Shown here piece by piece: positions 1 to 12,500 of a DNA stretch of 64,000 nucleotides. Numbering within the stretch: the stretch's first letter is position 1; every line of letters starts with the position of its first letter. Location of the stretch: positions 37,975,937-38,039,936 of the forward strand of contig NC_071334.1 in the NCBI RefSeq assembly GCF_027744825.2, written 5' to 3'. A program made the position numbers and the translations under genes. The notes beneath the pieces are model-generated. The model ran no database searches, was not told where the DNA came from, and saw only the letters and a program-made list of their open reading frames with translations. This DNA is from Synchiropus splendidus (lineage: Eukaryota > Chordata > Actinopteri > Syngnathiformes > Callionymidae).

Positions 1-589
1 CACAAAAATGCGTCTCAGCCTGAGATTCGGTGGGTTTCGGAACGCCAAACATAAAAGTGTTGAACACTTTCGAAAAACACTTTAGACAGCTTAGATTTGA
101 TGTGCAACTACTAGAAAGACCCTTTCTGCTATAGTGGGAGGATAAAATTTCATGTTCTGAAGCTTCCCAGAAAAGTTATGGCACAATGCACAAAAGGGCT
201 TTTCAGCCTGAGATAAGGTGGGTTTCGGAACGCCTAACATAAAAGTGTTGATAACTTTCGAAAAACACTTCAGACAGCTTAGATTTGATGTGCAACTACT
301 AGAAAGACCCTTTCTGCTTTAGTGGGAGGTTAAAATTTCATGTTCTGAAGCTTCCCTGAAAAGTTATGGCACAATGCACAAAAACGCTTTTCAGCCTGAG
401 ATAAGGTGGGTTTCGGAACGCCAAACATAAAAGTGTTGATAACTTTCGAAAAACACTTCAGACGGCTTAGATTTGATGTGCAACTACTAGAAAGACCCTT
501 TCTGCTATAGTGGGAGGTTAAAATTTCATGTTCTGAAGCTTCCCAGAAAAGTTATGGCACAATGCACAAAAACGCTTTTCAGCCTGAGA

Positions 590-3500
590 TAAGGTGGGTT
601 TCGGAACGCCAAACATAAAAGTGTTGATAACTTTCGAAAAACACTTCAGACAGCTTATATTTTAATGTGCAACTACTAGAAAGACCCTTTCTGCAATAGT
701 GGGAGGTTAAAATTTCATGTTCTGAATCTTCCCTGAAAAGTTATGGCACAATGCTCAAAAACGCTTTTCAGCCTGAGATAAGGTGGGTTTTCGGAACGCC
801 AAACATAAAAGTGTTGATAACTTTCGAATAACACTTCAGACAGCTTAGATTTGATCTGAAACTACTAGAAAGACCCTTTCTGCTATAGTGGGAGGTTAAA
901 ATTTCATGTTCTGAAGCTTCCCTGAAAAGTTATGGCACAATGCACAAAAATGCTTCTCAGCCTGAGATTAGGTGGGTTTCGGAACGCCAAACATAAAAGT
1001 GTTGAAAACTTTCGAAAAACACTTCAGACAGCTTAGATTTGATGTGCAACTACTATAAAGACCCTTTCTGCTATAGTGGGAGGATAAAATTTCATGTTCT
1101 GAAGCTTCCCTGAAAAGTTATGGCACAATGCACAAAAGCGCTTTTCAGCCAGAGATAAGGTGGGTTTCGGAACGCCAAACATAAAAGTGTTGATAACTTT
1201 CGAAAAACACTTCAGACAGCTTAGATTTGATGTGCAACTACTAGAAAGACTCTTTCTGCTATAGTGGGAGGTTAAAATTTCATGTTCTGAAGCTTGCCTG
1301 AAAAGCTATGGCACAATGCACAAAAACGCTTTTCAGTCTGAGATAAGGTGGGCATCGGAACGCCAAACATAAAAGTGTTGATAACTTTCGAAAAACACTT
1401 CAGACAGCTTAGATTTGATGTGCAACTACTAGAAAGACCCTTTCTGCTATAGTGGGAGGTTAAAATTTCATGTTCTGAAGCTTCCCTGAAAAGTTATGGC
1501 ACAATGCACAAAAACGCTTTTCAGCCTGAGATAAGGTAGGTTTCGGAACGCCAAACATAAAAGTGGTGATAACTTTCGAAAAACACTTTAGACAGCTTAG
1601 ATTTGATGTGCAACTACTAGAAAGACCCTTTCTGCTATAGTGGGAGGTTAAAATTTCATGTTCTGAAGCTTCCCTGAAAAGTTATGGCACAATGCTCAAA
1701 AACGCTTTTCAGCCTGAGATAAGGTGGGTTTTCGGAACGCCAAACATAAAAGTGTTGATAACTTTCGAATAACACTTCAGACAGCTTAGATTTGATGTGC
1801 AACTACTAGAAAGACCCTTTCTGCTATAGTGGGAGGTTAAAATTTCATGTTCTGAAGCTTCCCTGAAAAGTTATGGCACAATGCACAAAAATGCTTCTCA
1901 GCCTGAGATTAGGTGGGTTTCGGAACGCCAAACATAAAAGTGTTGAAAACTTTCGAAAAACACTTCAGACAGCTTACATTTGATGTGCAACTACTAGAAA
2001 GACCCTTTCTGCTATAGTGGGATGATAAAATTTCATGTTCTGAAGCTTCCCTGAAAAGTTATGGCACAATGCACAAAAGCGCTTTTCAGCCTGAGATAAG
2101 GTGGGTTTCGGAACGCCAAACATAAAAGTGTTGATAACTTTCGAAAAACACTTCAGACAGCTTAGATTTGATGTGCAACTACTAGAAAGACCCTTTCTGC
2201 TATAGTGGGAGGTTAAAATTTCATGTTCTGAAGCTTCCCTGAAAAGTTATGGCACAATGCACAAAAACGCTTTTCAGCCTGAGATAAGGTGGGTTTCGGA
2301 ACGCCAAACATAAAAGCGTTGATAACTTTCGAAAAACACTTCAGACAGCTTAGATTTGATGTGCAACTACTAGAAAGACCCTTTCTGCTATAGTGGGAGG
2401 TTAAAATTTCATGTTCTGAAGCTTCCCTGAAAAGTTATGGCACAATGCACAACAACGCTTTTCAGCCTCAGATAAGGTGGGTTTCGGAACGCCAAACATA
2501 AAGTGTTGATAACTGTCAAAAAACACTTCAGACAGCTTAGATTTGATGTGCAACTACTAGAAAGACCCTTTCTGCTATTTTGGGAGGTTAAAATTTCATG
2601 TTCTGAAGCTTCCCTGAAAAGTTATGGCACAATGCACAAAAACGCGTTTCAGCCTCAGATAAGGTGGGTTTCGGAACGCCCAACATAAAAGTGTTGATAA
2701 CTTTCGAAAAACACTTCAGACAGCTTAGATTTGATGTACAACTACTAGAAAGACCCTTTCTGCTATAGTGGGAGGTTAAAATTTCATGTTCTGAAGCTTC
2801 CCTGAAAAGTTATGGCACAATGCACAAAAACGCTTTTCAGCCTCAGATAAGGTGGGTTTCGGAACGCCAAACATAACGTGTTGATAACTGTCAAAAAACA
2901 CTTCAGACAGCTTAGATTTGATGTGCAACTACTAGAAAGACCCTTTCTGCTATTTTGGGAGGTTAAAATTTCATGTTCTGAAGCTTCCCTGAAAAGTTAT
3001 GGCACAATGCACAAAAACGCGTTTCAGCCTGAGATAAGGTGGGTTTCGGAACGCCCAACATAAAAGTGTTGATAACTTTCGAAAAACACTTTAGACAGCT
3101 TAGATTTGATGTACAACTACTAGAAAGACCCTTTCTGCTATAGTGGGAGGTTAAAATTTTGTGTTCTGAAGGTTCCCTGAAAAGTTATGGCACAATGCGT
3201 AAAAACGCTTTTCAGCCTGAAAGAAGGTGGGTTTCGGAACGCCAAACATAAAATTGTTAATAACTTTCGAAAAACACTTCAGACAGCTTAGATTTGATGT
3301 GCAACTACTAGAAAGACCCTTTCTGCTATAGTGGGAGGTTAAAATTTCATGTTCTGAAGCTTCCCTGAAAAGTTATGGCACAAAGGGTAAAAACGCTTTT
3401 CAGCCTGAGATAAGGTGGGTTTCGGAACGCCAAACATAAAAGTGTTAATAACTTTCGAAAAACACTTCAGACAGCTTAGATTTGATGTGCAACTACTAGA

Positions 3501-5297
3501 AAGACCCTTTCTGCTATAGTGGGAGGTTAAAATTTCATGTTCTGAAGCTTCCCTGAAATGTTATGGCACTATGCACAAAAACTCTTTTCAGCCTGAGATA
3601 AGGTGGGTTTCGGAATGCCAAACATAAAAGTGTTGATAGCTTCCGAAAAACACTTCAGACAGCTTAGAATTTATGTGCAACTACAAGAAAGACCCTTTCT
3701 GCTATAGTGGGAGGTTAAAATTTCATGTTCTGAAGCTTCCGAGAAAAGTTATGGCACAATGCACAAAAACGCTTTTCAGCCTGAGATATCGTGGGTTTCG
3801 GAACGCCAAACATAAAAGTGTTGATAACTTTCAAAAACACTTCAGACAGCTTAGATTTGATGTGCAACTACTAGAAAGACCCTTTCTGCTATAGTGGGAG
3901 GTTAAAATTTCATGTTCTGAAGCTTCCCTGAAAAGTTATGGCACAATGCACAAAAATGCTTCTCAGCCTGAGATTAGGTGGGTTTCGGAACGCCAAACAT
4001 AAAAGTGTTGAAAACTTTCGAAAAACACTTCAGACAGCTTACATTTGATGTGCAACTACTAGAAAGACCCTTTCTGCTATAGTGGGAGGATAAAATTTCA
4101 TGTTCTGAAGCTTCCCTGAAAAGTTATGGCACAATGCACAAACGCGCTTTTCAGCCTGAGATAAGGTGGGTTTCGGAACGCCAAACATAAAAGTGTTGAT
4201 AGCTTTCGAAAAACACTTCAGACAGCTTATATTTTAATGTGCAACTACTAGAAAGACCCTTTCTGCAATAGTGGGAGGTTAAAATTTCATGTTCTGAATC
4301 TTCCCTGAAAAGTTATGGCACAATGCTCAAAAACGCTTTTCAGCCTGAGATAAGGTGGGTTTTCGGAACGCCAAACATAAAAGTGTTGATAACTTTCGAA
4401 TAACACTTCAGACAGCTTAGATTTGATGTGAAACTACTAGAAAGACCCTTTCTGCTATAGTGGGAGATTAAAATTTCATGTTCTGAAGCTTCCCTGAAAA
4501 GTTATGGCACAATGCACAAAAATGCTTCTCAGCCTGAGATTAGGTGGGTTTCGGAACGCCAAACATAAAAGTGTTGAAAACTTTCGAAAAACACTTCAGA
4601 CAGCTTAGATTTGATGTGCAACTACTATAAAGACCCTTTCTGCTATAGTGGGAGGATAAAATTTCATGTTCTGAAGCTTCCCTGAAAAGTTATGGCACAA
4701 TGCACAAAAGGGCTTTTCAGCCAGAGATAAGGTGGGTTTCGGAACGCCAAACATAAAAGTGTTGATAACTTTCGAAAAACACTTCAGACAGCTTAGATTT
4801 GATGTGCAACTACTAGAAAGACTCTTTCTGCTATAGTGGGAGGTTAAAATTTCATGTTCTGAAGCTTGCCTGAAAAGCTATGGCACAATGCACAAAAACG
4901 CTTTTCAGTCTGAGATAAGGTGGGCATCGGAACGCCAAACATAAAAGTGTTGATAACTTTCGAAAAACACTTCAGACAGCTTAGATTTGATGTGCAACTA
5001 CTAGAAAGACCCTTTCTGCTATAGTGGGAGGTTAAAATTTCATGTTCTGAAGCTTCCCTGAAAAGTTATGGCACAATGCACAAAAACGCTTTTCAGCCTG
5101 AGATAAGGTAGGTTTCGGAACGCCAAACATAAAAGTGGTGATAACTTTCGAAAAACACTTTAGACAGCTTAGATTTGATGTGCAACTACTAGAAAGACCC
5201 TTTCTGCTATAGTGGGAGGTTAAAATTTCATGTTCTTAAGCTTCCCTGAAAAGTTATGGCACAATGCTCAAAAACGCTTTTCAGCCTGAGATAAGGT
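590..5297 (+). repeat. 6-monomer block present twice, 3,572 bp apart
   Basis: A block of about 1.13 kb at roughly 590-1,725 recurs at roughly 4,162-5,297. The offset is exactly 3,572 bp (19 x 188) at several private markers: TTATATTTTAATG (655 and 4,227), TCTGAATC (721 and 4,293), CAGTCTGAG followed by GGCATCGG (1,334 and 4,906), ATAAGGTAGG (1,531 and 5,103) and the ATGCTCAAAA variant (GCTCA at 1,694 and 5,266). Identity drops just after 1,725 and 5,297, where one copy has GGGTTTTCGG and the other does not. The monomers between the copies differ from the block, so this is a dispersed block within the array, not a simple tandem doubling. Parts recur again near 9.8-10.3, 12.2-12.6, 22.7-23.4 and 27.6-28.3 kb. 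Confidence 0.8.
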
Positions 5298-7559
5298 GGG
5301 TTTCGGAACGCCAAATATAAAAGTGTTGATAACTTTCGAAAAACACTTCAGACAGCTTAGATTTGATGTGCAACTACTAGAAAAACCCTTTCTGCTATAG
5401 TGGGAGGTTAAAATTTCATGTTCTGAAGCTTCCCTGAAAAGTTATGGCACAATGCACAAAAACCCTTTTCAGCCTGAGATAAGGTGGGTTTCGGAACGCC
5501 TAACATAAAAGTGTTGATAACTTTCGAATAACACTTCAGACAGCTTAGATTTGATGTGCAACTACAAGAAAGACCCTTTCTGCTATAGTGGGAGGTTAAA
5601 ATTTCATGATCTGAAGCTTCCGAGAAAAGTTATGGCACAATGCACAAAAACGCTTTTCAGCCTGAGATATCGTGGGTTTCGGAACGCCAAACATAAAAGT
5701 GTTGATAACTTTCGAAAAACACTTCAGACAGCTTAGATTTGATGTGCAACTACTAGAAAGACCCTTTCTGCTATAGTGGGAGTTTAAAATTTCATGTTCT
5801 GAAGCTTCCCTGAAAAGTTATGGCACAATGCACAAAAACGTTTTTCAGCCTGAGATAATGTGGGTTTCGGAACGCCAAACATAAAAGTGTTGATAACTTT
5901 CGAAAAACACTTCAGACAGCTTAGATTTGATGTGCAACTACTAGAAAGACCCTTTCTGCTATAGTGGGATGTTAAAATTTCATGTTCTGAAGCTTCCCTG
6001 AAAAGTTATGGCACAATGCACAAAAACGCTTTTCAGCCTGAGAGAAGGTGGGTTTCGGAACGCCAAACATAAAAGTGTTGATAACTTTCGAAAAACACTT
6101 CAGACAGCTTAGATTTGATGTGCAACAACTAGAAAGACCCTTTCTGCTATAGTGGGAGGTTAAAATTTCATGTTCTGAAGCTTCCCTGAAAAGTTATGGC
6201 ACAATGCACAAAAACGCTTTTCAGCCTGAGATAAGGTGGGTTTCGGAACGCCAAACATAAAAGTGTTGATAACTTTCGAAAAACACTTCAGACAGCTTAG
6301 ATTTGATGTGCAACTACTCGAAAGACCCTTTCCGCTATAGTGGGAGGTTAAAATTTCATGTTCTGAAGGTTCCCTGAGAAGTTATGGCACAATGCACAAA
6401 AACGCTTTTCAGCCTGAGATAAGGTGGGTTTCGGAACGCCAAATATAAAAGTGTTGATAACTTTCGAAAAACACTTCAGACAGCTTAGATTTGATGTGCA
6501 ACTACTAGAAAAACCCTTTCTGCTATAGTGGGAGGTTAAAATTTCATGTTCTGAAGCTTCCCTGAAAAGTTATGGCACAATGCACAAAAACCCTTTTCAG
6601 CCTGAGATAAGGTGGGTTTCGGAACGCCTAACATAAAAGTGTTGAAAACTTAAGAAAAACACTTCAGACAGCTTAGATTTGATGTGAAACTACTAGAAAG
6701 ACCCTTTCTGCAATAGTGGGAGGTTAAAATTTCATGTTCTGAAGCTTCCTTGAAAAGTTATGGCACAAAGCACAAAAACGCTTTTCAGCCTGAGATATGG
6801 TGGGTTTCGGAACGCCAAACATAAAAGTGTTAATAACTGTCAAAAAACACTTCAGACAGCTTAGATATGATGTGCAACTACTAGAAAGACCCTTTCTGCT
6901 ATAGTGGGAGGTTAAAATTTCATGTTCTGAAGGTTCCCTGAAAAGTTATGGCACAATGCGTAAAAACGCTTTTCAGCCTGAGAGAAGGTGGGTTTCGGAA
7001 CGCCAAACATAAAAGTGTTAATAACTTTCGAAAAACACTTCAGACAGCTTAGGTTTGATTTGCAACTACTAGAAAGACCCTTTCTGCTATAGTGGGAGGA
7101 TAAAATTTCATGTTCTGAAGCTTCCCTGAAAAGTTATGGCACAATGCACAAAAGCGCTTTTCAGCCTGAGATAAGGTGGGTTTCGGAACGCCAAACATAA
7201 AAGTGTTGATAACTTTCGAAAAACACTTCAGACAGCTTAGATTTGATGTGCAACTACTAGAAAGACCCTTTCTGCTATAGTGGGAGGTTAAAATTTCATG
7301 TTCTGAAGCTTCCCTGAAAAGTTATGGCACAATGCACAAAAACGCTTTTCAGCCTGAGATAAGGTGGGTTTCGGAACGCCAAACATAAAAGCGTTGATAA
7401 CTTTCGAAAAACACTTCAGACAGCTTAGATTTGATGTGCAACTACTAGAAAGACCCTTTCTGCTATAGTGGGAGGTTAAAATTTCATGTTCTGAAGCTTC
7501 CCTGAAAAGTTATGGCACAATGCACAAAAACGCTTTTCAGCCTCAGATAAGGTGGGTTT

Positions 7560-9570
7560 CGGAACGCCAAACATAAAGTGTTGATAACTGTCAAAAAACA
7601 CTTCAGACAGCTTAGATTTGATGTGCAACTACTAGAAAGACCCTTTCTGCTATTTTGGGAGGTTAAAATTTCATGTTCTGAAGCTTCCCTGAAAAGTTAT
7701 GGCACAATGCACAAAAACGCTTTTCAGCCTGAGATAAGGTGGGTTTCGGAACGCCCAACATAAAAGTGTTGATAAGTTTCGAAAAACACTTCAGACAGCT
7801 TAGATTTGATGTACAACTACTAGAAAGACCCTTTCTGCTATAGTGGGAGGTTAAAATTTCATGTTCTGAAGCTTCCCTGAAAAGTTATGGCACAATGCAC
7901 AAAAACGCGTTTCAGCCTGAGATAAGGTGGGTTTCGGAACGCCCAACATAAAAGTGTTGATAACTTTCGAAAAACACTTCAGACAGCTTAGATTTGATGT
8001 ACAACTACTAGAAAGACCCTTTCTGCTATAGTGGGAGGTTAAAATTTCGTGTTCTGAAGGTTCCCTAAAAAGTTATGGCACAATGCGTAAAAACGCTTTT
8101 CAGCCTGAGAGAAGGTGGGTTTCGGAACGCCAAACATAAAATTGTTAATAACTTTCGAAAAACACTTCAGACAGCTTAGATTTGATGTGCAACTACTAGA
8201 AAGACCCTTTCTGCTATAGTGGGAGGTTAAAATTTCATGTTCTGAAGCTTCCCTGAAAAGTTATGGCACAAAGCGTAAAAACGCTTTTCAGCCTGAGATA
8301 AGGTGGGTTTCGGAACGCCAAACATAAAATTGTTAATAACTTTCGAAAAACACTTCAGACAGCTTAGATTTGATGTGCAACTACTAGAAAGACCCTTTCT
8401 GCTATAGTGGGAGGTTAAAATTTCATGTTCTGAAGCGTCCCTGAAAAGTTATGGCACAATGCACAAAAACGCTTTTCAGGCTGAGAGAAGGTGGGTTTCG
8501 GAACGCCAAACATAAAAGTGTTGATAACTTTCGAAAAACATTTCAGACAGCTTAGATTTGATGTGCAACTACTAGAAAGACCCTTTCTGCTATAGTGGGA
8601 GATTAAAATTTCATGTTCTGAAGCTTCCCTGAAAAGTTATGGCACAATGCACAAAAACGCTTTTCAGCCTCAGATAAGGTGGGTTTCGGAACGCCAAACA
8701 TAAAGTGTTGATAACTGTCAAAAAACACTTCAGACAGCTTAGATTTGATGTGCAACTACTAGAAAGACCCTTTCTGCTATTTTGGGAGGTTAAAATTTCA
8801 TGTTCTGAAGCTTCCCTGAAAAGTTATGGCACAATGCACAAAAACGCGTTTCGGCCTGAGATAAGGTGGGTTTCGGAACGCCCAACATAAAAGTGTTGAT
8901 AACTTTCGAAAAACACTTCAGACAGCTTAGATTTGATGTACAACTACTAGAAAGACCCTTTCTGCTATAGAGGGAGGTTAAAATTTCGTGTTCTGAAGGT
9001 TCCCTGAAAAGTTATGGCACAATGCGTAAAAACGCTTTTCAGCCTGAGAGAAGGTGGGTTTCGGAACGCCAAACATAAAATTGTTAATAACTTTCGAAAA
9101 ACACTTCAGACAGCTTAGATTTGATGTGCAACTACTAGAAAGACCCTTTCTGCTATAGTGGGAGGTTAAAATTTCATGTTCTGAAGCTTCCCTGAAAAGT
9201 TATGGCACAAAGCGTAAAAACGCTTTTCAGCCTGAGATAAGGTGGGTTTCGGAACGCCAAACATAAAAGTGTTAATAACTTTCGAAAAACACTTCAGACA
9301 GCATAGATTTGATGTGCAACTACTAGAAAGACCCTTTCTGCTATAGTGGGAGGTTAAAATTTCATGTTCTGAAGCGTCCCTGAAAAGTTATGGCACAATG
9401 CACAAAAACGCTTTTCAGGCTGAGAGAAGGTGGGTTTCGGAACGCCAAACATAAAAGTGTTGATAACTTTCGAAAAACATTTCAGACAGCTTAGATTTGA
9501 TGTGCAACTACTAGAAAGACTCTTTCTGCTATAGTGGGAGATTAAAATTTCATGTTCTGAAGCTTCCCTG
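7560..9570 (+). repeat. Tandem duplication of 5-6 monomers (939/1,127 bp)
   Basis: Monomers from about 7.6 to 8.6 kb recur from about 8.7 to 9.6 kb. The linked-variant monomer starting near 7,578 reappears at 8,705 (offset 1,127 bp, six monomers). The ATTGTTAATAAC marker at 8,141 reappears at 9,080 (offset 939 bp, five monomers). The drop from 1,127 to 939 means the first copy has one extra monomer, around 7.76-7.95 kb. Shared private markers include CGTGTTCTGAAGGTTCC, GCGTAAAAACGC and CAGGCTGAGAGAAGG. Unequal exchange by one repeat is the simplest explanation. Confidence 0.75.
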
Positions 9571-9579
9571 AAAAGTTAT

Positions 9580-12500
9580 GGCACAATGCACAAAAGCGCT
9601 TTTCAGCCTGAGATAAGGTGGGTTTCGGAACGCCAAACATAAAAGTGTTGATAACTTTCGAAAAACACTTCAGACAGCTTAGATTTGATGTGCAACTACT
9701 AGAAAGACCCTTTCTGCTATAGTGGGAGGTTAAAATTTCATGTTCTGAAGCTTCCCTGAAAAGTTATGGCACAATGCACAAAAACGCTTTTCAGTCTGAG
9801 ATAAGGTGGGCATCCCAACGCCAAACATAAAAGTGTTGATAACTTTCGAAAAACACTTCAGACAGCTTAGATTTGATGTGCAACTACTAGAAAGACCCTT
9901 TCTGCTATAGTGGGAGGTTAAAATTTCATGTTCTGAAGCTTCCCTGAAAAGTTATGGCACAATGCACAAAAACGCTTTTCAGGCTGAGATAAGGTAGGTT
10001 TCGGAACGCCAAACATAAAAGTGGTGATTACTTTCGAAAAACACTTTAGACAGCTTAGATTTGATGTGCAACTACTAGAAAGACCCTTTCTGCTATAGTG
10101 GGAGGTTAAAATTTCATGTTCTGAAGCTTCCCTGAAAAGTTATGGCACAATGCTCAAAAACGCTTTTCAGCCTGAGATAAGGTGGGTTTTCGGAACGCCA
10201 AACATAAAAGTGTTGATAACTTTCGAATAACACTTCAGACAGCTTAGATTTGATGTGCAACTACTAGAAAGACCCTTTCTGCTATAGTGGGAGGTTAAAA
10301 TTTCATGTTCTGAAGCTTCCCTGAAAAGTTATGGCACAATGCACAAAAATGCTTCTCAGCCTGAGATTAGGTGGGTTTCGGAACGCCAAACATAAAAGTG
10401 TTGAAAACTTTCGAAAAACACTTCAGACAGCTTACATTTGATGTGCAACTACTAGAAAGACCCTTTCTGCTATAGTGGGAGGATAAAATTTCATGTTCTG
10501 AAGCTTCCCTGAAAAGTTATGGCACAATGCACAAAAGCGCTTTTCAGCCTGAGATAAGGTGGGTTTCGGAACGCCAAACATAAAAGTGTTGATGACTTTC
10601 GAAAAACACTTCAGACAGCTTAGATTTGATGTGCAACTACTAGAAAGACCCTTTCTGCTATAGTGGGAGGTTAAAATTTCATGTTCTGAAGCTTCCCTGA
10701 AAAGTTATGGCACAATGCACAAAAACGCTTTTCAGCCTGAGATAAGGTGGGTTTCGGAACGCCAAACATAAAAGCGTTGATAACTTTCGAAAAACACTTC
10801 AGACAGCTTAGATTTGATGTGCAACTACTAGAAAGACCCTTTCTGCTATAGTGGGAGGTTAAAATTTCATGTTCTGAAGCTTCCCTGAAAAGTTATGGCA
10901 CAATGCACAAAAACGCTTTTCAGCCTCAGATAAGGTGGGTTTCGGAACGCCAAACATAAAGTGTTGATAACTGTCAAAAAACACTTCAGACAGCTTAGAT
11001 TTGATGTGCAACTACTAGAAAGACCCTTTCTGCTATAGTGGGAGGTTAAAATTTCATGTTCTGAAGCTTCCCTGAAAAGTTATGGCACAATGCACAAAAA
11101 CGCTTTTCAGCCTCAGATAAGGTGGGTTTCGGAACGCCAAACATAAAGTGTTGATAACTGTCAAAAAACACTTCAGACAGCTTAGATTTGATGTGCAACT
11201 ACTAGAAAGACCCTTTCTGCTATTTTGGGAGGTTAAAATTTCATGTTCTGAAGCTTCCCTGAAAAGTTATGGCACAATGCACAAAAACGCGTTTCAGCCT
11301 GAGATAAGGTGGGTTTCGGAACGCCCAACATAAAAGTGTTGATAACTTTCGAAAAACACTTCAGACAGCTTAGATTTGATGTACAACTACTAGAAAGACC
11401 CTTTCTGCTATAGTGGGAGGTTAAAATTTCATGTTCTGAAGCTTCCCTGAAAAGTTATGGCACAATGCACAAAAACGCTTTTCAGCCTCAGATAAGGTGG
11501 GTTTCGGAACGCCAAACATAAAGTGTTGATAACTGTCAAAAAACACTTCAGACAGCTTAGATTTGATGTGCAACTACTAGAAAGACCCTTTCTGCTATTT
11601 TGGGAGGTTAAAATTTCATGTTCTGAAGCTTCCCTGAAAAGTTATGGCACAATGCACAAAAACGCGTTTCAGCCTGAGGTAAGGTGGGTTTCGGAACGCC
11701 AAACATAAAATTGTTAATAACTTTCGAAAAACACTTCAGACAGCTTAGATTTGATGTGCAACTACTAGAAAGACCCTTTCTGCTATAGTGGGAAGTTAAA
11801 ATTTCATGTTCTGAAGCTTCCCTGAAAAGTTATGGCACAAAGCGTAAAAACGCTTTTCAGCCTGAGATAAGGTGGGTTTCGGAACGCCAAACATAAAAGT
11901 GTTAATAACTTTCGAAAAACACTTCAGACAGCTTAGATTTGATGTGCAACTACTAGAAAGACCCTTTCTGCTATAGTGGGAGGTTAAAATTTCATGTTCT
12001 GAAGCGTCCCTGAAAAGTTATGGCACAATGCACAAAAACGCTTTTCAGGCTGAGAGAAGGTGGGTTTCGGAACGCCAAACATAAAAGTGTTGATAACTTT
12101 CGAAAAACATTTCAGACAGCTTAGATTTGATGTTCAACTACTAGAAAGACCCTTTCTGCGATAGTGGGAGATTAAAATTTCATGTTCTGAAGCTTCCCTG
12201 AAAAGTTATGGCACAATGCACAAAAACGCTTTTCAGTCTGAGATAAGGTGGGCATCGGAACGCCAAACATAAAAGTGTTGATAACTTTCGAAAAACACTT
12301 CAGACAGCTTAGATTTGATGTGCAACTACTAGAAAGACCCTTTCTGCTATAGTGGGAGGTTAAAATTTCATGTTCTGAAGCTTCCCTGAAAAGTTATGGC
12401 ACAATGCACAAAAACGCTTTTCAGCCTGAGATAAGGTAGGTTTCGGAACGCCAAACATAAAAGTGGTGATAACTTTCGAAAAACACTTTAGACAGCTTAG

